A DNA stretch of 64,000 nucleotides, taken from CAVQEG01 sp963711465 (GTDB lineage Bacteria; Bacteroidota; Ignavibacteria; OLB7). Both the position numbers and the translations under genes were made by a program. Shown here piece after piece: positions 24,294-32,600 of the stretch (positions are counted from its first letter, which is position 1; each line of letters begins with the position of its first letter). The notes beneath the pieces were generated by a model that had not been told where the DNA came from, ran no database searches, and saw nothing but the letters and a program-made list of their open reading frames with translations. Location: the NCBI GenBank assembly GCA_963711465.1, contig CAVQEG010000001.1:868001-932000 (forward strand), given 5' to 3'.

Positions 24294-24932
24294 TGGTGCG
24301 GACCTCTGGCGTGACGATGTGAACGAAGTCTGGACGGGTTCGATCGCAGGGGCATTGGTCGGCGGGCATGGGGATCGAAACGGCGGCTTGGACCGGGGGT
24401 AGATCGCGCGTGCGCGAGTCTGGCTGCTGGACCGTACAACAGGAACGGACGAGTGGTTCCTGTCGTCACATCGAGCAACGGAGGTGTGTTCCGATCAGTT
24501 AGCGGATATTGCCGTTGCGGGGAAAATTGGCGGAATCCCGCTGCTTCCACCCGACATCCTTTGACGATAAGGGATATTATGTCACCTAGGAGATGGGTGT
24601 CCTGTGCCCCATCGAAAAAAAATCTCAGTCGCTGCTAACCAATCTCTGGAAGGTCCGTTGTACTGCTTGAACCCGGTAGTCCATTGACACGAAGCGGATC
24701 ACTGTGCCCGATTCGATGCTTCGTGCCAACTGCCCAAATTTGCCCAACGTTTGAAGAGGCGCGTATCCCACAATACGCGCCTCTTTCTGTTTCGGAGGTC
24801 TGAAGCGGTCCGGATTCCGTTACTGCGCCCGTGCAAATCGACAGTGCCTAACCATCGGGCGCGGCGACTCGTTGTTCCGCTGAGAGTGATCAGATCCCTT
24901 GTCCGCTCACGTGCAGGAACTCCCAGAACCTC
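24294..24932. other. Long non-coding stretch with hairpins, a promoter-like site and a strong terminator
   Basis: About 640 bases without a credible gene. It contains an 8-bp inverted repeat (24439-24446 with 24456-24463) and a promoter-like CCGACA(18)TATTAT at 24551-24580. It also holds a small hairpin around 24592-24613 followed by A8, an 8-bp inverted repeat (24688-24695 with 24718-24725) and the terminator at 24755-24790. A transcript of roughly 200 bases from about 24587 to 24790 on the + strand would fit these signals. Confidence 0.5.
24755..24790 (+). terminator. Intrinsic terminator with no protein gene upstream on its strand
   Basis: A perfect 12-bp stem (24755-24766 with 24773-24784) with a 6-base loop (CCCACA) is followed by TTCTGTTTC. 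The T-rich side faces right, so it stops + strand transcription, yet the nearest + strand gene upstream ends at 22802 with an opposing gene between. Confidence 0.75.
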
Positions 24933-25184
24933 ATGTACACGACCACATCCTCATCTCGACTGCCGCGCGCAATCCTCCAGCTGGCCGGACAGACAACCGT
25001 CGAACTCGCGTCGTTCGATCCGAATGACTTCGACGCCATGCTGCGATTCTTCGTCCGCCATGGATACCTGCAGCGCACAGTGGCGTTGTTCCGACCCGAT
25101 GGCTTCGACGCCTGCGGAGCCTCGCTGTCGCAGTATCGCCGTACCAGCAAAGGCGACTGGCTGCTTCAGCAGCTGCAACGCTGA
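24933..25184 (+). CDS. Small orphan protein
   Basis: An 83-residue ORF not matching any family I know. It has balanced composition and a plausible helical pattern (NDFDAMLRFFVRHGYLQRTV), a short Ser/Thr start and the tail GDWLLQQLQR. A 15-bp terminator hairpin lies about 50 bases after its stop, which supports it as a real transcription unit. In this GC-rich sequence short open frames arise by chance, so confidence is modest. Confidence 0.4.
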   Translation: MYTTTSSSRLPRAILQLAGQTTVELASFDPNDFDAMLRFFVRHGYLQRTVALFRPDGFDACGASLSQYRRTSKGDWLLQQLQR

Positions 25185-25229
25185 TTTGCTCCGAATCATG
25201 TCGAACCCAGTGTAGACGAGTCGCGCAAG

Positions 25230-25275
25230 CAAAAAACAACGGCCGTCGAAGTTGCTTCGACGGCCGTTGCGTTCG
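25230..25275. terminator. Bidirectional intrinsic terminator downstream of sppA
   Basis: A perfect 15-bp stem (25237-25251 with 25255-25269) has a 3-base loop (TTG). On the - strand the stem is followed by six T (A6 at 25231-25236 on +), a classic terminator for the sppA transcript. It also serves the small + strand ORF. Confidence 0.85.
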
Positions 25276-25438
25276 TTCCTCTCTGAGGTCCTCTCGTCCT
25301 CTCAGACTTCTCTCTGTTGCTCCCAACTCTCTTCGAGTCTGCGCTGCAGATGACAAGGTCCGTGCCATCGCATTGACGCAGGGAGACTCCCGGGAAATCG
25401 CCGAGTTGACGCAATTCGGTGCAGTGCCGGGACGAACC

Positions 25439-27259
25439 TCATTGCAGTTGGAAATCCACCATACGCGCCTGCAATCCCGAACGCTGATCGAGGAACTTCC
25501 GTGCCTGCAGCGAAAGCGCCGAGGCCCGGTCGATTCCGCCGAGTGCGTCGCCGACGGCCGAGACGCCGGTCGATGTGAGATCCCCTGTGGATGCAACCGA
25601 GAGGTATCGCCGAATCGACTCGAAGAGTCCCAACTCGCGCGGCAGGATCGTCAGACTGACCTTGTGCGGATCCAGATGGGCGCGACGGGCGGCGACCGCG
25701 ATGGCGGTCTGCAGCCCTCCCAGCGTGTCGACGAGCCCGAGTTCGCGCGCTTGTTCGCCGGTCCAGACGCGACCCTCGGCAATCGAACGAACGCTGTCGA
25801 TTGACAGATGCCGGCCGCGAGCGACCACCGAGAGGAACTCCGCGTAGGTCGAGTCGACTGTCCGCTGGAGGATCGCCCGCTCGGCGTCGCTGAGTGCTCT
25901 GAGCGGAGTTCCCATGTCCGCATGGGGATTCGTGCGGATCGCCTGCGTGTGAATTCCGATGTGCTCTTCGAGGAACGGACGAAGGTTGAATCCGAGGCGA
26001 TATACGCCGATAGATCCCGTCAGCGTCGACGGTTCGGCGACGATCACGTTCGCAGGCGCCGCAATGAAGTAACCACCCGACGCGGCATACCCGGACATCG
26101 ACACCACGACCGGCTTCTTCCTGGCCGTAAGCTCCATTTCGCGCCACATTGTCTCCGAGGCCGAGGCGTCGCCCCCGGGCGAATTGATTCGCACCACCAC
26201 CGCATTCACATCGTCGTCCTCGCGAGCTGTGCGCAGCGCCTCGACAAACGTCGTTGCGCCGATCGTCTCACCGAGTCCGAAGACAGGCGTCGGATCGTAG
26301 GAACTCTCCCCCGCCGCGATTGCGCCGACTGCGTACACGACGGCGATCTTGCCATGGCCATCGGTTCCGTCCTCGACCGACGACGCGTAGTCGCTCATCG
26401 CGACGTCGTTCAGTTCGTCGGTCGTATCCCGTCCCGTGCGCTCCAGCAGTCGTTCCCGCACCTGATCGGCGTAGAGGACAGCGTCCACCAGGCCATGTGC
26501 CTGGGCCTCGTCGGCAGTCAGCAGCGCGGCCGAATCGAGCAGTGACGTGAGATGCTCCCGATCGATCTTCCGCGTCGCCACCACTGTGTCGATGTACTGC
26601 TCGAACACATCGTCCACCACGGCGCTCACCATCTGCCGATTGGCCTCTGAGGCAGAGTCGAGCAGGAACGGCTCCACCGCCGTTTTGTAGGTACCTACGC
26701 GGACGATCTGCGGCTCGATCCCGAGCTTGTCCAGCAACGGGCGGTAGAAGGTGAGCTCGGCCGCGATGCCGTTGACTTCGAACGTCGCAGCCGGATCGAT
26801 CACGATCGTGTCGGCAGCAGTGGCCACGAAGTACTGCTTCTCGTCGATTCCGTGTTCATCGCTGACGGCGTAGATGAACTTGCCCGAGGTTCGGAACCCG
26901 AGTAGTGCCGTACGGAGTTCCTCGGCCTGCGACCAGCTTGCCGCAAAGCCGCCGAGGCGCAGCAGCACTCCGTCGATCCGATCGTCCGCGGCAGCATGTC
27001 GCAGTCCTTCAAGCGCCGAACGAAGCGTCACCGTCTGCTGGCCTCCGAGCGCTTCGGCAATCGGATTCGGCCGCCCGTTCTCAGTCAGGCCCTGCCCCAG
27101 ATCGAGTGTCAGAACGCTATGATCGGGTACGTGAACCTCCTCGGATCCACCCAGCCCCGCGACGATTCCGATGAGGCCGAGCACACAGAGAATTCCTGCA
27201 ACGGCCAGCGCCACGAATACCCCGATCGCACTGGCAAGGATGGTCTTGAAGAATGTCAT
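25439..27259 (-). CDS. sppA: Signal peptide peptidase SppA, long (67-kDa) type
   Basis: Membrane-bound serine/lysine protease that degrades cleaved signal peptides. An N-terminal membrane anchor (about residues 8-35) is followed by two tandem ClpP-fold SppA domains. The general-base lysine is in the GIDEKQYFVAT segment (about 140) of the first domain. The nucleophile serine is in VVSMSGYAASGGYFIAAPAN (about 388-393) of the second. Length 606 fits the long type. It is the last gene of the minus-strand run VOC-FAD oxidase-sppA, about 50 bases after the FAD oxidase, and is followed by the terminator at 25230. Confidence 0.93.
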   Translation of the reverse strand: MTFFKTILASAIGVFVALAVAGILCVLGLIGIVAGLGGSEEVHVPDHSVLTLDLGQGLTENGRPNPIAEALGGQQTVTLRSALEGLRHAAADDRIDGVLLRLGGFAASWSQAEELRTALLGFRTSGKFIYAVSDEHGIDEKQYFVATAADTIVIDPAATFEVNGIAAELTFYRPLLDKLGIEPQIVRVGTYKTAVEPFLLDSASEANRQMVSAVVDDVFEQYIDTVVATRKIDREHLTSLLDSAALLTADEAQAHGLVDAVLYADQVRERLLERTGRDTTDELNDVAMSDYASSVEDGTDGHGKIAVVYAVGAIAAGESSYDPTPVFGLGETIGATTFVEALRTAREDDDVNAVVVRINSPGGDASASETMWREMELTARKKPVVVSMSGYAASGGYFIAAPANVIVAEPSTLTGSIGVYRLGFNLRPFLEEHIGIHTQAIRTNPHADMGTPLRALSDAERAILQRTVDSTYAEFLSVVARGRHLSIDSVRSIAEGRVWTGEQARELGLVDTLGGLQTAIAVAARRAHLDPHKVSLTILPRELGLFESIRRYLSVASTGDLTSTGVSAVGDALGGIDRASALSLQARKFLDQRSGLQARMVDFQLQ

Positions 27260-27308
27260 GTCATACAGGTGTTGAAGGTGAATGCGTCTCGCTCAGCGGT
27301 GTGCACCA

Positions 27309-28787
27309 TCACGAGTCGAACATCGTTCCGGCGCCGAGTATGCCCTCGGGGTCAAACGCCCGGCGGAGTCGTCGCATCTGCTCGACGCCATCGCGTCCGT
27401 ACATCTTCAACAGATACGCGCGCTTGAGCTTCCCGACGCCGTGCTCGGCCGATAGCGTACCTCCCATCGCAAGTGCCTCGTCGACCAACCGTGCATACAC
27501 CTCGAGCGCGGTCCGGCGCTCGGCCTCGGAACCGACCAGGATGTTCGCGTGAAGATGGGCATTGCCGATGTGGCCGTAGACGACCGTCCGGAGGCCATGG
27601 TCGCCGAACGACTTCCGATAGTACCTGAAGAGCTCCTCGAACCGCTCATGCGGTACTGCCATGTCAGTGCCGATTTTCGTCTGGCCGTGCTCGGTGAGGT
27701 AGGCGTAGACCGCCTCGGGAACGGCATGTCGGAATTCACGCATGCGCCGCTGGTCCTCCGCACCGATGGCGAACCATGACTGCTCGAGGAGCGATGAATT
27801 GCGATCGATGAGATCCGACCATCCGGCGAGCACGGCCTCTTCGTCCTCGGGCGTCGTCTCCTGCTCGAACCAGATGGCGCCACCGCCCGCCTGCGCAGGG
27901 ATGTTTGCAACGGTTGGTCGAATCAGCTCGAGAGCGTCGGCGTCGATGAATTCGAGCGCACGTGCATCGATGACGCCCGTGCCGTCGGCGCGATGACGCA
28001 TGCTGGCCTCACGAGCTTCGGCGACGAATGCGAGCATCGACGACTCGTCCCGGAAAAACACGACGCCCGAGAACAGGTGCTCTGGCAGGTCGATCACCGC
28101 GAGCTCGATGCCAGTCACCACACCGAGCGTCCCCTCCGAACCGATGAACAGGTCGATCGGATCCATGTCCTCCCGAACGAAGTATCCGGCCGCGTGCTTG
28201 CTGCACGAGGGCATCGTGATCGACGGAATCTCGGCGACGATGCGCCGGCCTTCGACGGTGCGCAGCTCGAGGCGGCGCCCATCGGCGCGTTGTTCGCCGC
28301 GCCGGAGCTCGAGATGGTGGCCATCGGCGAGAACGACGCGCAGCCAGGTGACGTGCGATCTCGTAGGTCCGTAGTGGAAGGTTCGGGCTCCGGAGGCGTT
28401 GGTGGCAATCGTGCCGCCGATCGACGCGGACCGTTCGGTGGGATCGGGCGGATACAACAGCGACCGCGCCTCGAGTGTGTCCTGCAGTTCGGCGAGGACC
28501 ACACCGGGCTCGACCAGCACACGGCGCCGATCGACGTCGATCGCGAGGATGCTCCGCATTCGTTCGGTCGACAGCACGGCGCCTCCAAATGGAACGCGTC
28601 CACCGACGAGCCCGGTGCCGGTGCCCGAGACGGTCAGTCGCATGCGCTCGACAGAGGCACGGGCAAGAAGTTCGACGACATCTCGATCGGATTCGGGAAC
28701 GTAGACGGCGGTGGCGTTACCTCCCGGCATATTCGAGGCATCGCTCAGGTATAGTGCGATCGCGTCCGGATCGGTACGGACGATCAT
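27309..28787 (-). CDS. FAD-binding D-lactate dehydrogenase/glycolate oxidase-type oxidoreductase
   Basis: Cytoplasmic or membrane-associated flavoenzyme of the PCMH/VAO family (GlcD/Dld-like). The FAD site is seen in VSGTGTGLVGGRVPFGGAV and PPDPTERSASIGGTIATNAS, with SGARTFHYGPT after it. The C-terminal cap includes VVYGHIGNAHLHANIL (metal-binding HIGNAHLH) and the closing LSAEHGVGKLKR. No Fe-S domain is fused, so this is the short type. Start ATG 28787 is chosen because it overlaps the upstream stop (ATGA) and gives 492 residues. The exact 2-hydroxy acid is unknown; coupling to the VOC gene suggests a shared pathway. Confidence 0.88.
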   Translation of the reverse strand: MIVRTDPDAIALYLSDASNMPGGNATAVYVPESDRDVVELLARASVERMRLTVSGTGTGLVGGRVPFGGAVLSTERMRSILAIDVDRRRVLVEPGVVLAELQDTLEARSLLYPPDPTERSASIGGTIATNASGARTFHYGPTRSHVTWLRVVLADGHHLELRRGEQRADGRRLELRTVEGRRIVAEIPSITMPSCSKHAAGYFVREDMDPIDLFIGSEGTLGVVTGIELAVIDLPEHLFSGVVFFRDESSMLAFVAEAREASMRHRADGTGVIDARALEFIDADALELIRPTVANIPAQAGGGAIWFEQETTPEDEEAVLAGWSDLIDRNSSLLEQSWFAIGAEDQRRMREFRHAVPEAVYAYLTEHGQTKIGTDMAVPHERFEELFRYYRKSFGDHGLRTVVYGHIGNAHLHANILVGSEAERRTALEVYARLVDEALAMGGTLSAEHGVGKLKRAYLLKMYGRDGVEQMRRLRRAFDPEGILGAGTMFDS

Positions 28788-29401
28788 CGCTCGGGTCGTT
28801 CGGCTCGCCTGATCGTCGTGAGGAGATTGGGCTGCGTGATGAAGCCGGTGAATCCCCATCGTCGTTCGACGAGTTCGAGCACTGAGAACGGCTCGCCATC
28901 GACGAGCTCGGGCTCGGTGTAGATGTGACGGAATCCCAGTTGGCGGTCTCCCTCGACCGCACCGGCAAACGTCACGTCGTAGTTGCGCATCTGTTCGACC
29001 GCATCGTCGACATCCTCGACCAGCAGTGCGATGTGGTGCAATCCGTTGTCGGAGAATCGCTCGACCCAGCGAGGGATGGCGGAATCCTCACCACGGTGAT
29101 CGGCAAACGCCTGAGACATGTAGACGGCCGGGAACCCGGGCCGGCGGTAGAGCTTCGCCCACCACGAGTCCGCCTCGATCACGCCGAGGTGATCGTCGTA
29201 GCGATAGCCCAGCGCCTCGAATTCCATCGCCCGTTCCTGCACGTCGAGCGTCCGGACCGAGATATGGTCGACCAGCGGTCGAAGACCGATGCCCGCATGC
29301 ACGAGCGCCTGAGCGACGAGCGTCGCTGAGCGGTTGCCGTTGAGGTATCGATTGATGTAATCGGTGATGACCTTCTGGACGTGCTCGTTGGTAATCGTCA
29401 T
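28784..29401 (-). CDS. VOC/DUF1338-like metal-dependent dioxygenase-fold protein
   Basis: A 205-residue soluble protein of the vicinal-oxygen-chelate superfamily. Candidate metal ligands are the His in LVDHISVRT (about residue 41), the His pair in NGLHHIALLVEDVDDA (about 130) and the Glu in FSVLELVERRWGF (about 181). DHIxxRT plus FxALGY resembles DUF1338, the family of 2-oxoadipate dioxygenase/decarboxylases. Start ATG 29401 is preferred over the longer open frame because the upstream residues are not protein-like. It shares ATGA with the FAD oxidase. Substrate unknown. Confidence 0.72.
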   Translation of the reverse strand: MTITNEHVQKVITDYINRYLNGNRSATLVAQALVHAGIGLRPLVDHISVRTLDVQERAMEFEALGYRYDDHLGVIEADSWWAKLYRRPGFPAVYMSQAFADHRGEDSAIPRWVERFSDNGLHHIALLVEDVDDAVEQMRNYDVTFAGAVEGDRQLGFRHIYTEPELVDGEPFSVLELVERRWGFTGFITQPNLLTTIRRAERPER

Positions 29402-29613
29402 GGCCTGAAGCTCCGGCGTCGCAGGCGACGCGCGTTGAAAATTCTGCGACAAGTGGCCGTGCCGGGAGTCGTATTGGCAGTATCTGGCGTTCCCGAAGAG
29501 CGCCAATATATTAGATTATCGGTCGACCCGATTTTTCCTTTCCTCTCGCGCGAACTTCGAGGATCCACCCCTTCCTCTCCGCTGGAGATTCTCGTGCTTT
29601 CCGGACGTGACAC

Positions 29614-32600
29614 ATGGCTCTTCGATACCGCATTCACCCTGCGATCGCAATGATCGCGTGCACGCTGTGGTGCCTGTCAGCGGCGGCTGAACCGTCATTG
29701 GGCGGTACCTGGCAGGCACTGCAGCCTCCCTCCACACCGCTACCCGATCTCACGGACGCCAGCTTCTCAACCTCCGACTCGGGATTCGTCTGCGGCTCAC
29801 GCTCCTCTCGCGGCGTCCTCTTTCACACGCTCGACGGTGGTTCATCCTGGTCGGCGATCACCCTGCCCGGTTCGCCCGCTCCGCTCAACGATCTCGACCT
29901 GTCTACCAGCTCCCCGTTCGGCGTCGTCGCCGGCGACAGCGGGTACGTGGCGGTCACCTCCGATGGCGGACGAAACTGGACCGATCGGTCGATCGGATGG
30001 ACCACGTGGCCGAGCGGCGGGCACGTCGAGGCCGTCACCTTCACCGATTCCCTCCATGGCTGGGCCGTCGGCCGCGCACTGAGCGGAAGCGGTCCGCGCT
30101 TCGCCGCAACGACTGACGGAGGGCGCTCGTGGGCGCCCGTGGCACAGTCTGCCACGCCGGCGAACAACCTCTACGACGTGGGGTTCATCACCTCGACCCG
30201 CGCGCTGGCAATCGGAACCGGACGGCCGCCGCGACTCTCGCGCAGCACCGACGCGGGTGCCACCTGGACGCGATTCGATACGCTGTCGATCGGTGCGCTC
30301 GAGGACGGTTCCAGCAAGAGCATGTACGTCCTCTCCTCGATCAACGGTGGTGCCACCGTGTTCGCAGCCGGCGGCAAGCCGTTTCCGCGACGCTATGCCG
30401 AACTGCGATTGAGCACCGACGGCGGTGCGACGTGGATGCCCACGGCAATGAGCCAGAATCCGGTGCGGTATCCCGATCCGATCGGTGGACTGCATGCAGA
30501 AAGTCGCAACGTGCTGCTGGCCGCTACACAGGGCGGGCAGATCGAGCTCTCCCGTGACGGCGGCTCGACCTGGATGGGCGACACGGTCCCGGGCAGTGTC
30601 GGCTCAGCTGACCTCCACCGGTTCAGTCTCGCTCCCGACAACACGATCTACGTCGTCGGTGACGGCGGACGCATCCTCCGCAGTCGTCTGGTGCCGCGCG
30701 CTCGGCTTCACCTCGAGGCCGAGGATACCATCGACATCTGTCCCGGAAGCCGCCGGACCACCTCGCTGGCGCTTGCCGACGACGGAACGGCAAATCTCCG
30801 GGTCGCAGACATCGCGCCGGTCACGTCCGCACCCTCTTCGGATGTCGCGGTCTCGGTCACGTCGGCTCCGACGCTTGTCGATGCCGGTGATCAGGTCCAC
30901 GTCGACGTCGACGTAGAGGCCGCGCCGGGCGCCCGCCCCGGCCTGCGCCGCGACACGCTGCTGGTCCGTTCAAATGATGGCAATGCTCCCACGACCGAAG
31001 CCGTGCCGATGCTTCTGCGCGTCAGCTCCTGTTCGCTCAGCGTCAACAAGACTGCCGACGCGGGATCGGCCCTGGTCAACGTCGGAACGTCCGTCTCCTT
31101 CGACAGTCTGTTCGTCAACAACTCCGACTGCGACATCGCTGTCGACTCGGTGACGATGCGATTCGGTACTCACTTCTCGGTGATCACCTACGACACGGAC
31201 GTGCCGATCGGCGAGTACATGGGCGCGATACTGATTCAGTTCATCCCGAAGACGACCTGCGATCTGACCGACTACATCCGCGTGTACTACAACGGCGGCT
31301 CGTTCATTCAGACGCAGATCACGGGTCGTGGAATCGCTCCGGTATTCGAGACCAATCCGCCCGATACGCTCGACTTCGGCAACGTGCCGGTAAACACTCC
31401 GACCGCACGCGACCTGGCGATGCGCGACCCCGGTCCCTGCAGCGCACAGACGACGCTCACCGGATTCACGATACGAGGAGCCGCCGCTTCGCTCTTTTCA
31501 ACGACGTTCACCGCCAGCGTCTCCAGTCCGGTCCGCATCGACCCCGATGACAGTGTCGTCGCTCCGGTGAGCGTCACGGTAACCGCCATTGGTCGCGTCA
31601 CCGCGTACGTCGTGATCGATCACAACGCTCCCAATGGCAGCCACGACACCGTGTGGCTCGTCGCAAACGGAGTGCGTGCCGACGTGCAGATGGCGAACAC
31701 CATCATCGACTTCGGTACGCGGGGTGTCGGGGGTGTGTACGATTCGACGCTCACCGGGTTTATCGACAACGACGGCGGTGTCGACCTGACCGTCACAGGC
31801 GTCAGGAAGCTCGGCGTCGATACCGCGTACTTCAGCTACGTCGGACCCTCCCCCCCCTTCACTATCGCCGCCGGAGAGAAACAGACCATTACCGTACGGT
31901 TCCTGCCGGACGTTGCGCGCACCTACACGGCGCGGCTCGCCTTCGACGCATCGTTTAGCGATGGCACGTCGCGCGTTCCAACCGTTGCACTCTCGGGCAC
32001 CGCACAGTGGGCGATCATCGACGCAGGCAAGCCGGACATGCTCTTCCTCAGCGTTCCGGTCAACACGTGCCTGAAGGTCACGCGGTACCTGCACAACGTG
32101 GGGCGCGTGCCTCTGCACATCGACACGATCGCGGTCGAGCCCGATCCCGGCTTCCCCGGTGATGAAGGATTTTTCAGTGTCGTCGCGCCGATCGTTCCGC
32201 CGGAGACGGTGATTCCGCCGGATGATTCGCTGAAGGTGGTGGTGCAGTACTGCCCCACACGCGCGGGATTCAACCAGGCACAGCTGCACATCGTGTCGAA
32301 CACCCAGCGCGGCGTCGACACCGTGCTGCTGAAGGGAACCGGGCAGGCGGCGTCGTTCAGTGAAGTCACGCAGGTGCTCTTCGACTCCACGCGCGTTGGT
32401 CTGACCGACGACACGGTCATCACTCGCTTCATCTACAATGATCAGCCCGGACCACTGGTGATCGATTCGGTTCGCGTCACCGGTGGACCCGACGTGCTGC
32501 CGTTCGATGTCGCCACGCCGGTTGACGGAACAACGGTCGCGTCCGGGGATTCGCTGTCGATCACGCTGCGATTCGCACCACGGCGCAGGAACCGTAATCA

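Noticed and set aside
23454..24322. Plus-strand frames opposite the unknown membrane-anchored protein
   Set aside because: Arg-rich shadow frames; the minus-strand frame has a coherent anchor, linker and domain layout.
24587..24790. 6S RNA, tmRNA, SRP RNA or RNase P RNA
   Set aside because: None of their conserved cores could be found by eye; only the terminator and simple hairpins are supported.
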